DNA of 64,000 nt from Poecilobothrus nobilitatus. Lineage: Eukaryota > Arthropoda > Insecta > Diptera > Dolichopodidae. The notes beneath the pieces are model-generated. The model saw nothing but the letters and a program-made list of their open reading frames with translations, ran no database searches and had not been told where the DNA came from. The DNA lies in NCBI GenBank assembly GCA_947095535.1, contig OX352772.1, forward strand, positions 101,548,307 through 101,612,306, given 5' to 3'. Both the position numbers and the translations under genes were made by a program. Positions 1 to 10,856 of this stretch are shown piece after piece. Each line of letters begins with the position of its first letter. Position 1 is the first letter of the stretch.

Positions 1-294
1 CATTTATATATATAAGAAATTTAATACACACTAGAATAAGCGTTCTATTTTAAAAATAAAACAAAAATAAAACAAAATTACAAAAAATTACAAAAAATTA
101 AAAAAAAATAGATAAATAGAAATCAAGTAATATTAAAATATGTAATTGAAAATCATATTAGATAAAAACAAAAATTTTAATAGAATACAAGAATTAATAT
201 CTGTATAAAAGCAAACAATTAAAAAAAAAACTGGAAATTTTAAACTGAGCAAAAAAAAAAATTTAATAATAATAATATAATAGAATAGAATACA

Positions 295-410
295 TCAAAT
301 GTAACAGCCACACCCGAGAGGGAAAGGCTGCACCGCTTGCCATACACATTGTATGTGTACGGGAAGCTTTTCGTAAATAAATAAATAAATAAATTAATTT
401 ACATAAACTT
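295..410 (+). repeat. Possible 3' tail of a non-LTR retroelement
   Basis: A short GC-richer island (about 303-370) in very AT-rich DNA contains an imperfect hairpin (ATACACAT...ATGTGTA) and ends in a (TAAA)n run at about 374-392. A structured 3' end followed by a simple A-rich tail is typical of LINE/SINE ends. No coding part is visible. The rest of 1-760 shows only AT-rich sequence with no gene that I can support. Confidence 0.3.
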
Positions 411-767
411 TTCACTTTAAAATACTTACTTGGTCTAATGATGAAATTACAAATAATATTTGTAAATTAAAATTTTTTGATATCTCGTTTGTCTCAATGC
501 ACCGTTATAAATTTTTGTTTTTATTTTTTCATACGTAAATATACAAAATATATACAAACACGCATAGATTATACATACATATTTTCATACAGTAGAAAAA
601 ATTGCAAGTGTATGAAAATCGAAATCCAATAATTATTATATGTAATTATTATTTAGTATAACTTTTTATATAATTTATAAAAATTTGACAAATTATATAT
701 TATATATACATAGGTACCGAATATAAATGTGAGAAAAATATTTCAAGTATAGGTTTATCTCTATAAT

Positions 768-2527
768 TAAAACGAGGAAGAGTGCAGTAGAGTAGACTGT
801 GTCAACTCTGGGATACCCGTATGAACGCAATATATCCTGTTTCTATAAAACTTGATCATCTTTTAAAAACATTCAGAGTTTTAGTACCGAACTACAGAGA
901 TATATTTATGTAAATTGTGGAGTTGTATGATAGCTACCCGAATCTATTGCGCCTAGCTTCATTAAGTTCCAAGAAATGCAAAAAGCCTGAACCGGCTGCT
1001 TTAGACCATTCAAATTTTACAAAAGTTTTTGGCATGCAACTCGACACTTTTTCACTAAATTTCAGATAGCTAGCTTCAATAGACACTGAGTTATTTTCAT
1101 TTAAAAAGATAAGTTGTATGGCAACTATCCGAACCTGTCATATCATCACAACAAAATTTTACAGAAGTTGTTGCCATAAAACTCGATCATCATTTGCAAA
1201 ATTTCAGATACCTAGATTGAATAGACACTGGGTTATTTCCATTTAAAGAAAGAAGTTGTATGGCAGCTACTCGAACCCGGCGGCCGAAAATGCTGGAGTT
1301 AAATAGCAAAACTAACAATTTTGTAAAAGTGACGTAAAAAAAATTTCAGCCTCCTAACTCCTTTATTTTTTGAGTTATCGTGCGGACGGACACTGAGTTA
1401 TTTTCATTTAAAAAGAGAAGTTGTATGGCAGCTACCCGAACCCGTCGCACCACCACAACCAAATTTTGCAGAAGTTGTTGCCATAAAACTTGATCATCAT
1501 TCGCAAAATTTCAGATACCTAGATTGAATAGACACTGGGTTATTTCTATTTAAAGAAAGACGTTGTATGGCAGCTAATCGAACCCGGGGACAGAAAATGC
1601 TGGAGTTAAATAGCAAAACTAACAATTTTACAAAAGTAACGTAAAAAAATTTTCAGCCTCCTAGCTCCTCTATTTTTTGAGTTATCGTGCGGACGGACAC
1701 TGAGTTCTTTTCATTTAAAAAGAGATTTTGTATGGCAGCTACCCGAACCCGTCGCACCAGCACAACCAAATTTTGTAGAAGTTGTTGCCATAAAACTTGA
1801 TCATCATTTGCAAGATTTCAGACGCCTAGCTTTATTAACTTCCAAGAGGTGCAAGAAGCCTGAACCGGCTGTTCTAGGCCAAACAAATTTTACAAAAGTT
1901 GTTGGCATATAACTCGACACTTCTTTACTAAATTTCAGATTCCTAGCTTCAATAAACACTGAGTTATTCTCATTTAACCGGATAAGTTGTATGGCAGCTA
2001 CCCGAACCCGCCGCACCACCACAACCAAATTTTACAAAAGTTGTTGCCATAAAACTTGATCATCATTTGCAAAATTTCAGACGCCTAGCTTCATTAGGTT
2101 CCAAGAGGTGCAAGAAGTCTGAACCGGCTGCTCTAGACCAACCAAATTTTACAGAAGTTGTTGCCATAAAACTTGATCATCATTTGCAAAATTTCAGAAA
2201 CCTAGCTTGAATAGATACTGAGTTATTTCTATATAAAGATAGAAGTTGAAAATGTTGGATTTGGATATAAAGAAAGAAAATGTTGGATTTAAATAGCAAA
2301 ACTAACAATTTTGCAAAAGTGACGTAAAAAAAATTTCAGCCCCCTAGCTCCTTTTTTTTTTGAGTTATCGTGCGGACGGACGGACGTACATGGCTTAATC
2401 GACTCAGAATTCGATTCTGAGCCGATCCATACCTTTGACACTATATCTAGCTCGACTCCTTTAAGGTGTCACAAACGTAATGGCAAATTTATTATACCCT
2501 TGAACATAGTTCATACGGGTATAAATA
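768..2527. repeat. Dipteran mini-me/DINE-like interspersed repeat with internal tandem array
   Basis: The repeat starts with an AAAACGAGGAAG block followed by GATACCCGTATG. It ends with a GGACGGACGG run, a TCGACTCAGAATTC block and the ends TATACCC...CGGGTATA. These features recall INE-1/DINE-1/mini-me repeats of flies, which carry a GTCC-type microsatellite; that family assignment is from memory and tentative. The inside is a degenerate array in which TTGTATGGCAGCTACCCGAA recurs at about 1112, 1256, 1422, 1563, 1729 and 1986. The 141-144 and 166 bp spacings alternate, so the higher-order unit is about 310 bp. A 74-codon ORF on the minus strand inside it is a by-product of the array. Confidence 0.55.
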
Positions 2528-2558
2528 TACAATATGTAAGAATTACAATTTTGTTTGC

Positions 2559-3031
2559 AGAATTTGGATATATTGGAAGTTAATGCATTGAAATATTTTA
2601 GTGGTTACATAGCCGATAAAATATCTTCCAACTGTACCAAATGTAAAGAGGTGTTGATAGAAAAATAATCAGTCCTAGAACTTCCCTCAGATATTTTTAT
2701 GAAATTTAAAACATATCTTTCTTATAATGAGAACGTACTTAAAGAGCCAAGCAAAGGTTTTTTTAATATATGCGAATATCAATTTAAATGTTTTGAAACA
2801 TTATTTAAAAATAATTTCTCCAAAAAAAATTTAAAAGCGTATATTAAAAATAAAATAATTAAACAAACCAACGATCGGCATCCTTACTGGTTTGATTTCA
2901 ATGACGACTCTTATCAACACAAAATAGAAATTTTAGATTTCTTTAATAATTTTAATTAGAAGAAATTGCAAATGGATGACTGAAAAAGTCCTTCATTCAA
3001 ATGTAGCTGCAGAAAGGATGAAAATTTAAAA
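2559..3031 (+). pseudogene. Transposase C-terminal fragment (possibly P/THAP9-like)
   Basis: The fragment starts just after a good splice acceptor (TTTGTTTGCAG, ending 2558). It encodes a block with N-A-L-K-Y-F-S-G-Y-I-A and then a C-x-x-C pair before a stop at about 2667. A longer open stretch follows (2699-2959, 86 codons), and similar coding appears to go on past 2959 in another frame. The N-A-x-x-Y-x-x-G-Y-x-x-x-K...C-x-x-C pattern is what I associate with the C-terminal part of P-superfamily/THAP9-type transposases. No catalytic domain or terminal repeats are visible, so this is an isolated 3' exon remnant. The family call is tentative. Confidence 0.4.
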
Positions 3032-3544
3032 AAAATTAAAAAATAACGGTAAGTTTTTTTTGGAAGCTTTTGGAAGTGTTTTTTTTAATACATCCTTCAT
3101 TTGATTAAAAACTATAAAAACCGAACCAAAACATTAAATTCTTATAAATACATACATATATGTATATATGATATAGATTCGTAAATAATATAGATCAACA
3201 ATAAAAAATTAAACAAATTCTTCTACTCGTATTTTGATTAAAGTTTAAAAACTTCTTTTTTACGAATATTAAATTAAAACACATTGCCACATTGCTTATA
3301 CATAATTAAAAAACAACAACAGGTTGAGTATTTATTTCATTGATAAAAAATTATAAAAAATATTAGAATAGAAAATGATGCTCTTTTTACAATAACAAAT
3401 TCTGTACATAAAATGTACACATCAATATTACATACAAAAAAAAAGTAAATCGCACACTGTACAAACTCATACTATAATAAATTATCAATAGTATACACAA
3501 AAAAGCGAACAGTGGGTAAATAAAATATAACGACAAAGAATTTT
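3032..3544. other. AT-rich intergenic DNA
   Basis: No ORF with recognisable similarity, no repeat boundaries and no RNA gene are visible here. Short TA and A runs only. Confidence 0.5.
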
Positions 3545-5135
3545 TTATACCCGTACGATAGGATCGGGTATAATAAAATTACTCCTCCGTTTGTAACACC
3601 TCGAAATAAGTGAGCTAGATATACCTTCAAAGGTATGGATCGGATCAGAAAAAAATTCTAAGACTTTTGAGCCATGTCCGTCCGTCCGTCGGTCAGCACG
3701 CTAACTCAAAAACTAAGAAAGCTAGAATCTTGAAATTTACACAAAATATTCTGGGAATAATTTGTAGGTTCCCTATTTTTATTGGTTGAGTTTGGACCAA
3801 ACCTTAGGGTAGCTCTTGAACACTTAACTTTTAGATCCCCACAATTTTTTTGAAATAGAGCTATGAAATTTTAACTGCTGATAGATATCACAAAAATATT
3901 AATTTTATTTTTAATAACTTTTTTTTGTAACCCCACCCGTTACGGAGCTACAAGCCCCAAAGGTTCAAAAAAGCTCTATATTTAAATTGTTATAGCACAA
4001 GTTGTATAAAGTATTTTTTCATTTTGAAAACTCCAAACGATTACTACTTTTATTAGATTTAAAAGTATATATACAATAAATATATAGTTGTGACATACGG
4101 TGTCTTAATTTACCGTTATGCGAAACTAAAATTTTGCAAAATCCTTTAACCCTTCTATCTTCTAAACGGTTTAAGTTAGAAACTTGAAATTTTGACAATA
4201 AGTATAAAAATAAGTATGAGTCATTTCAGAAATTTTTTTTGTATCACCCCCCGTTTAGGAGCTGTAAGGGGTCAAAAACTGAAAATTTCCTATTTTTAAA
4301 CACCTGTAACTTGAACACCTGTTAAAATTTTTTTGAAGTAATACACAAAAATTAAAGCTTCAACATTATACTCTTATTTCTGTTAACAACTTTTTTTAAT
4401 AATATAGGGTTACTTTATAATTGACGAAAGTGTTACTTGATTTTTTCATATTTTCTAACAAATTTCTTTAACGAATTTTTTCCATTTTGTTTTACTCGAT
4501 AATTTGAAATTGTTGAGGATATAATGCGTAGTACAAAAAAATGTAATTAAATAAACAACATAACGGTTGCTTGAAGAATTTTTATTTATATGATATTGAT
4601 ATATATACATACTTATATAATATCATGTTTATTTACATTATCGTATATGTCACTAGTGAATGAATGATTAGAGTATAGATGTATATTATATAGCGCCGTA
4701 TTTACATACATATATGTATTTTATTGTACTTATAAGAAATTATTCTGTCAATGGAATATTTAAATATAATATATAATAATATTTAAAATTATATTTACTA
4801 TTTTGTACTAAGTAAATTTAATATAAATTTACCGCTTAGTATTAAATGGTACTATAGAATATATGAAAAAGTTTTGGATTGATAATCGTTATGTGGAAAG
4901 TTAAAATCTGTTTTTGAAGAATGTATAAATATATAGTTTGAATATATATACAACCCATAGTTCTAGAAATTATGAAATTTACCCAAATTATTTTAAAATA
5001 CTAAAATATTAAAAAAAATAATATTGTAAGCAGAGATATAGATAGATATTGACAGGCTGTGAACATACTAACGGTTCGTAGGGGTATCTAAGAGTTGACA
5101 AAGGCAACTGTATTCTTCCTCGTTTTCTTATTTAT
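3545..5135. repeat. Second mini-me/DINE-like repeat, inverted relative to the one at 768-2527
   Basis: It begins with TATACCCGTACGATAGGATC then GGGTATAATA, and has GTCCGTCCGTCGGTCAGCACG near 3675. It ends at about 5100-5135 with GGGGTATCTAAGAGTTGAC and TTCCTCGTTTT, which is the reverse complement of the start of the 768-2527 repeat. The interior has recurring 'GTTACGGAGCTACAAGCCCC'-type blocks (about 3945 and 4250), showing internal tandem structure. No protein is encoded. Confidence 0.5.
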
Positions 5136-5259
5136 TTTCATTTCCTCGTTTTATTATGTTTAAAATCTCTTATTATTATATTTCTATTTAAATCTAAGTT
5201 GAAACATTTTTATTACGATGACCAGATGTTAAAATTGCAGGAATAGTGAGACTAACTTT

Positions 5260-5412
5260 TTATGTACGTCTTGGAAATCTACTTCTATCACGTCCGTATT
5301 CTCCACAATGACTTTTCCTTGCTGATCTGTAAGCATATTCCCATACATGTATAACGTGAATTTCTTGTTTAATGTTGAAGTGAACTTTTTTAGTTTTGTT
5401 ATTTAAATTCAT
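5260..5412 (-). CDS. 50-aa PPP1R15/GADD34-like PP1-binding domain protein
   Basis: ATG at 5412-5410, TAA at 5262-5260. After about 8 residues the product has a K-V-H-F motif (RVxF-type PP1 docking), then an H-V-x-x-V-W-type block, an A-R-K block and R-D-R-S-R-F-P-R-R near the C terminus. This order matches the C-terminal core of animal PPP1R15 (GADD34/CReP), which brings PP1 to phosphorylated eIF2alpha and restores translation. Here the domain is almost the whole protein, as in the short GADD34-like proteins of some large DNA viruses. The Trp usually found in the G-P-W-E-type segment is Cys. It lies 27 bp downstream of, and co-oriented with, the decayed 188-aa Polinton gene, so it is probably cargo of Polinton B. 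Polinton A has no counterpart. Function is inferred. Confidence 0.6.
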   Translation of the reverse strand: MNLNNKTKKVHFNIKQEIHVIHVWEYAYRSARKSHCGEYGRDRSRFPRRT

Positions 5413-5439
5413 ATCGTGCAAGTATGAAAATTGAAATTC

Positions 5440-6508
5440 TTAATCTAACATTTTTTCTTTTAAAAGATACATCTAAACGTTATAACAATTTTGAACGACA
5501 CATCTGAAATTGTTGTTTTATAAGTGTATAGGATAATTTGAGTTAAAGTTATCAATCATTTGCAATGACGGCGAGTTTCTGCTTAGATCTTCTATTTTAA
5601 CACTCTCAATGTAATTTTGAAGAAATATATTTTTTGTTCTCCTTTAACATACATTTTTTCAGCTGACTTTAAATAGTGTTTTAATATACATTTTACATCT
5701 AAATATTTAGATATGAAATATAATAACAACTAAACCGTTATTCTATTTAAGTCCATTTATTTTACTTTCAGTATTGCTTATTTTATTCACTAGTATTGCT
5801 TATTTTATTTCATATCCTAACTAAGTTTCTTCTGCGGAGGATAGTGCTTTGAAGTGATACACAGTTGGAATTAAACTTCCTTTTTGAACTATGGCTAACT
5901 CTTTTAGGAAATATTGCTTTCATGAATGAATGAAGAATGAATGAATGAAGAATGAATGAATGAAGAATGAATGAATGAAGAATGAATGAATGAAGAATGA
6001 ATGAATGAAGAATGAATGAATGAAGAATGAATGAATGAAGAATGAATGAATGAATGAATGAAGAATGAATGAAGAATGAATGAATGAATGAATGAAGAAT
6101 GAATGAATGAATGAAGAATGAATGAATGAAGAATGAATGAATGAAGAATGAATGAATGAAGAATGAATGAATGAAGAATGAATGAATGAAGAATGAATGA
6201 ATGAAGAATGAATGAATGAAGAATGAATGAAGAATGAATGAATGAAGAATGAATGAATGAATGAAGAATGAATGAATTAATGAAGAATAAATGAATGAAT
6301 GAAGAATGAATGAATGAATGAAGAATGAATGAATGAATGAATGAATGAATGAAGAATGAATGAATGAATGAAGAATGAATGAATGAAGAATGAATGAATG
6401 TAGAATGAATGAATGAAGAATGAATGAATGACGAATGAATGAATGAAGAATGCTCCATAGAATAACTAAATTTACATTTATATTCACTTCGGGAAACGTT
6501 CTTTTCAT
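5440..6508 (-). pseudogene. Decayed Polinton 188-aa accessory gene (element B)
   Basis: The start (MKRTFPEVNINVNL...) and the downstream part (5440-5920) align with the intact gene at 24539-25105, including the same C-terminal K-E-K-M-L-D and TAA. Between codons about 20 and 55 of the gene, a large GAATGAATGAA-type microsatellite (5925-6452) replaces normal sequence. Other stops and indels follow in the 3' half. The 232-codon ORF seen across the repeat (Ser-Phe-Ile-His-rich) is an artefact of the microsatellite and not a real protein. See the entry for 24539-25105 for what can be said of the intact protein. Confidence 0.8.
5925..6452. repeat. GAAT-based microsatellite (about 15-bp higher-order unit)
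   Basis: About 530 bp of GAATGAATGAATGAA-type units: runs of GAAT separated by GAA, mostly 15 bp, with some 19-bp variants and few point changes. It lies within the decayed 188-aa gene. The minus strand contains no stop in two frames, which makes long spurious ORFs. Confidence 0.95.
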
Positions 6509-6533
6509 ATAAATATAGGTTAGCAGAGTTATT

Positions 6534-7248
6534 TTTTAACTAATACAACTATGCTGTTTTACAAGTTTACTATGATGATGGCGGGTCCATCATGCTGTGT
6601 AAAACCACTTTTATTCATAATTTAATAAAATATAAAAAAGAAAATATACAACCACATATTAATAGAATAATTTCGTGTAATCCAGACAAAAATGTCGTTC
6701 CAAAATAAATCAAAGATGTGGAATATATTAACACTATTCCAAATTTTAATCATAATCAAAAACCTTTGTTAATTATTATCGATGATATGCTGTTAAATTC
6801 TCATGATAAGTATATATGTGATCTATTTACTAGAGGATGACATCATAGAAATTTATCTGTAATATTGGTAACACAAAATGTTTTTCACCAGGTTCAATTT
6901 TCAAGAGATATTTCAATTAACTGTAAATATTGAGTAGGTACTTTTCAAAAATCCAAGAGATAAATCTAAGTTAATATCTGCACCTCTAGCTTGCCAAATA
7001 TATCCCAATCAAATCAAAGTATTTGAAAAAGTATATAATAATGTGACGGCAGTCCCATATGGCTTTATATTAATAGATCTTACTCAAGACGTCAATGATA
7101 TATTTCGATTAAAAAGTGATGTATTTGGAAAAGGTTTGTGTTATATTAGAGATCAGATAGGTATTAGAGATCAATTAGAATAATTTGGACAGGAATATGA
7201 AAGTTTGAAGACCAATCGACATATATTGCACCTATTAAAAAGCTCTAA
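6534..7248 (+). pseudogene. Decayed Polinton packaging ATPase (element B)
   Basis: Homologous over its full length to the ATPase at 28321-29019. The P-loop region reads G-P-S-C-C and then loses one base (about 6600), shifting the frame exactly at the Walker A lysine/threonine. The Walker B region (I-I-I-D-D-M) is still recognisable at about 6775-6790. Several in-frame stops follow (for example near 6708 and 6838), and there is a short direct duplication at about 7148-7180. It ends with the same K-K-L-stop as the intact copy. Confidence 0.8.
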
Positions 7249-7520
7249 ACCAAAATTTCAGAAAGTAATTATAACACATTGTGACCTGAAGTAATAATTA
7301 ACATTTTGCGAAATCTCTTTAAATATTTTAAAAGGTAATTATAACCTGAGTAAAAAAGCAACAACCCAATTACCAAAGTATAAAAAAGAATTAAGATCAC
7401 TTAGTTGCCGGAAAATATCTACAAATAGCAAAATAAAAATCATTATTCAAAGTGGTGAATTTTTACCTACACTTCTTCAGTACAGTACTATCAGGGATAA
7501 TCGGAAATTTTATAAAATGA
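7192..7520 (+). pseudogene. Decayed Polinton 111-aa hydrophobic-tail protein (element B)
   Basis: Overlaps the end of the ATPase remnant in another frame, as in Polinton A. It aligns with the gene at 23553-23888 (LHLLKSSKPKFQKVII...). Frameshifts and a stop are visible around 7290-7300, and the conserved R-G-G-F-L-P region is degraded. It ends in TGA at 7518-7520, overlapping the ATG of the next gene. Confidence 0.7.
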
Positions 7521-8083
7521 ATAATACAACATTTAATAAAATGATAATTTTAAAACCTGAGATTTATTAGAAAATGTAGCAAAATGCGGACGTTGAACTT
7601 AATGAGTTGGATAAAAATATGAATAAAATATTGTTAAATAAACATCTCACGGACACTCAAAAATGGTATTTATGCAGACAAAATCTATTTAAAATAAGAA
7701 ACAAAAATAGAGTACTTCCTAAAAATAAAGAGGAGAAAGTAAAAAGTACGGAAACAAAAGTTACTCAAACTCGTGAAAAACCAATGTATATAGATACGGA
7801 AGCTCAATTGCATTTTCCTGAATATAAGAATGTTGGAATACAAGTTTATCTTGAAGAAGAAGAAGTATATGAAAAAGAAGCTATTGAAGTATTTGATGAT
7901 GAAATTCCAGAAAATGTTTTAACAAAAAGCCCACCAACGAAAAAAGAGGAAACTATAAATAGAAAAGAGTTGAATAATTCATCAAGACGTGTTTAAAGGT
8001 CAGCAGCAGGTAATACTCAAACAGAACTTAATTTTCCAATTCGTAAAAATAAATTCGCAAGCTCATGGGCAATATATAAATAA
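7517..8083 (+). pseudogene. Decayed Polinton 229-aa gene (element B)
   Basis: Aligns with 22867-23556, starting with M-N-N-T-T-F-N-K-M-I. It has stops near 7568 and 7577, an open middle part (7607-7996), an internal deletion of about 40 codons after E-N-V-L-T-K, and a stop at 7994-7996 before the conserved C terminus. Function of the family is unknown to me. Confidence 0.75.
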
Positions 8084-8084
8084 A

Positions 8085-8932
8085 TGATGAATTTTATGTC
8101 ACTTTATTCGTTGATTCATCCAGAAAATTCATTATCATCTTTTACAAATAAAATGAATAAATAAAGTGTAATTTAAGGTGGAAAGTCGGTATTTTAGAAA
8201 TGTATGTTAATGATTTCGTTCCAAATGTGTATTGTGAAAAATGGGAAAAAAGTACTCAAATATTTATACACCTTTAAAAGATATAATAGAAGTTCGAACA
8301 TTATATATTCCATACATAGGAAAACAAATGATATGCCACTGGAAAGTTCTACTACTAACACTAATTCAAAATATACACCCATTTAATAGGATTACAAGAA
8401 AAGAAGTTGAACGACAGTTGATTTGGCGAATTTTTAATTTTATAAACGATGAAGTTCATTATACACAATCAGCAAAAGTTGAGGAGATGCCTAAAAATAT
8501 AAGTTACACTACAATATGTGTTACTAGGCCTAAAATAGATATAAAATTAAGAGTAAATTACGCTTATACCCTTGAAGGACTTTTTCAATCAAGTATCTTC
8601 GAAAGTTACAGATTTTAAAAAATATAAATCACGTGTAATAGAAGCTTTCAAAACTTTAATAGATAGTGTACAGTTGATACCAATTATTAAACCAGATATA
8701 TTTTTTATATACACAGATATAATTGAACCGTAAAAAATAGGAGATAAAGATGTAAGGTGTTTAAGATCTGTTAACATAAAAAATGCTTTCACCGATACTG
8801 TAAAAGAATTGAGTAATATTCAATATTGCAACGTGAAGAAATCATTTAATAACAGTTCATTAGTGATGCAAAATAAGCTTTTCCAATAGTTCATTTCCAA
8901 CAAAAATTGTATTACATTTTAAAAAAGTATAA
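8085..8932 (+). pseudogene. Decayed Polinton minor capsid (penton-like) gene (element B)
   Basis: Aligns with the intact minor capsid gene at 21968-22885 from N-D-E-F-Y-x-x-L to the C-terminal K-I-V-L-H-F-K-K-V and stop. The reading frame is broken several times; the longest open part is 8241-8618, with a shift near 8590 and a small deletion near 8860. Confidence 0.75.
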
Positions 8933-8969
8933 ATAAAAGCGATTTTACAAAACTATATATTATTTCATT

Positions 8970-9205
8970 TTATTCATTACGGAGAGAATATACTATAGGT
9001 ATTATTTTATTCAATCTGCTAGAGGACTTGATCATATCGGCCCTTTATAACATTCAAACGTATCTTTTCAAAAAAGTCGTGGAATGAGTTAGCTTTTTGA
9101 GGAACTTTTTAGATATTTGAAACCATTATTTACTTCAGGCGCTGATATTTTGAAAAAAGAGGTTATTAACTCTGGTATCCATGCTTTATCTGATATTATA
9201 ACCCT
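8970..9205 (+). pseudogene. Truncated Polinton 146-aa capsid-associated gene (element B)
   Basis: Matches the first 75 or so codons of 21481-21921 (R-x-Y-Y-R-Y-Y-F-x-Q-S, G-P-L, F-R-Y-L-K-P-L-F-T-S-G and S-D-I). Similarity stops abruptly at about 9205, which marks the break point of a deletion that removed MCP, protease and integrase of element B. Confidence 0.65.
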
Positions 9206-9545
9206 GCCCTTTCGGATGGGAAAAAATGTAAGTCATGCTTGGTTGGTAGGTCAAGAACTTGTTTTGATTGTTTTGGTTTAGGTTTTAAGTTAGGTTGTAT
9301 GTGTGGGTTGTTAACTTATAAATTCCAAATAGTTTTATAGTAGGAAGTGAAGGTTGTTCATATTGTGTAGTTGTCAGGCAGGGTTAATGAACTGAACAAT
9401 TGATTTTATGTGTCTTGGTTTCTATAAGCCAAACATTTGTTTTGGTTGTGGTTTTAAGTTAGGTTGTATGTGTGGGTTGTTAACTTATAAGTTCCAAATG
9501 TATAGTAGGAAGTCAAGTGTTAAGCAATTTAAAGTAGGTCGGCCC
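9206..9545. repeat. Unclassified sequence with a 75-bp direct repeat
   Basis: The block TTTTAAGTTAGGTTGTATGT...GTTGTTAACTTATAA occurs at about 9282-9350 and again at about 9450-9515 (spacing about 169 bp). It sits exactly at the deletion break of Polinton B and may be part of an inserted element. No ORF. Confidence 0.4.
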
Positions 9546-9882
9546 TAAACAAAACTGTATACCTGCTTTAAACACTAGGCGCACATATAAAAGTAGTAAG
9601 AAAATTTCTTATATCAAAATAAAAAAACAGAAAAAAAATTTTATTTTTAAATCTACAGAGCATCTTTAAAATTGAAAAGAAAAAAAATTTTCCATTTAAA
9701 GGAAATGAAAATAAAAAGCTTGTTCTTTATAATAGCATGCTTACATGAAAATGTGGTCTCTTCTGAATAGATCTCTCTTAATATTTTAGATTTGTGTTTT
9801 TCTACTTTAAGAATTTATAGAAAAAAAGATAAAATGAAAGTCATTAATTAACTGACTGCCTGTGGTGTAAGATATTATTATA
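9546..9882. repeat. Decayed Polinton subterminal repeat module
   Basis: Contains GTATACCTGCTTTAAACACTA then GGCGCACATATAAAAGTAGTAAG. This resembles the module GTATACTTGGCTTAAGTAAT...GGCGCATATGAAAAGTAG found three times in the left end of Polinton A (11268, 11516, 12118). The following GAAAGTCATTAATTAACTG block also matches the modules. It is probably a leftover of a Polinton end. Confidence 0.45.
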
Positions 9883-10856
9883 CCCATTCGATAAGGATAG
9901 GGTGTATTAAAATTGCTTCTCCGTTTGTTTCACTAGGTACCTTCGGGTAGCTCTCGAACACCTAACTTTTAGATCCCCACATTTTTTTGAAATAGAGCCA
10001 TGCAATTTTAACTGCTGATAGATATCATAAAAATATTAATTTTATTTTTTACAACATTTTTCTGTAGCCCCCCTGTAAACCCATTACGCTGCTACAACCC
10101 CTCAAACTTTGAAAAAGCCCTATTTTTAAATTCATGTGTCTCATGTTCGGATTTTTTCAATTAGTAAACGTCCTTCGACAGTTATTTTTTTTAAATTTTT
10201 AAATTAGTATCAAAATTATACAATTTTTTTAAATTTAGTATTTAAATTTACCGTTATGTGAAAACCAAATTTTGCATAATACTTCTACCTTCATAGCTCC
10301 GGCACGCTTTTAAATAGAGGCTTGAAATTTTAAGAAAAGAAGAAAATTTTTTCGGACCACTCCCTATTTATGAGCTATTAGGGCTCAAAAATTGAAAATT
10401 TCCTATTTGTAAACACCTGTAACTTAAGCACCTGTACACATTTTACTTCGGAAAAATATAAAAATTAAAGCTACAGTAATATATTTTTACGTGTGTTAAA
10501 GGTTTCTTACGTGTGTTAAAGGTTTTTTTCATAACTCCGGAATGCCTTTAGATAGGAACCTGAAATTTTGAGACAAGAGAGAACTTTTAGAATTAATATA
10601 AGTTCCCTTAGAAATATTTTGCACCACTCCTGTTTAAAAAATATTAAGGATGAAAAATTTAAAATTTGCTATTTTAAGGCACCTGTACAAATTTTCTTTC
10701 GCAAGACATAAAAATTAAAGCTCCAGTAATATATTTTTACGTGTGTTAACGGTTTTTCTTAGTAATACAGGGTTCCGGACTTACAACCCCTCAAAATTCC
10801 AGAAAAGTCATATTTTCACATCTTTTATACCCGTACGATAAGGATCGGGTATATTA
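9883..10856. repeat. Mini-me/DINE-like repeat(s)
   Basis: Begins TATACCCATTCGATAAGGAT with internal blocks shared with 3545-5135 ('GGTAGCTCTCGAACACCTAA', 'TTTTGAAATAGAGCCATG'). Related internal blocks repeat at about 10300-10500 and 10530-10750. A second TATACCCGTACGATAAGGAT end starts at about 10827 and abuts the polB fragment. No protein. Confidence 0.5.

Noticed and set aside
5925..6452. Regular repeats as a CRISPR array
   Set aside because: Units are simple 4-bp-based microsatellite without unique spacers, in an insect-like genome.
5810..6508. 232-aa Ser/Phe/Ile/His-repeat protein on minus
   Set aside because: It is the reading of a GAAT microsatellite inside a decayed gene; ends are homologous to the 188-aa Polinton protein, the middle is not.
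8194..8386. Short ORFs on both strands over the decayed minor capsid gene
   Set aside because: They are out-of-frame readings of the minor capsid pseudogene.
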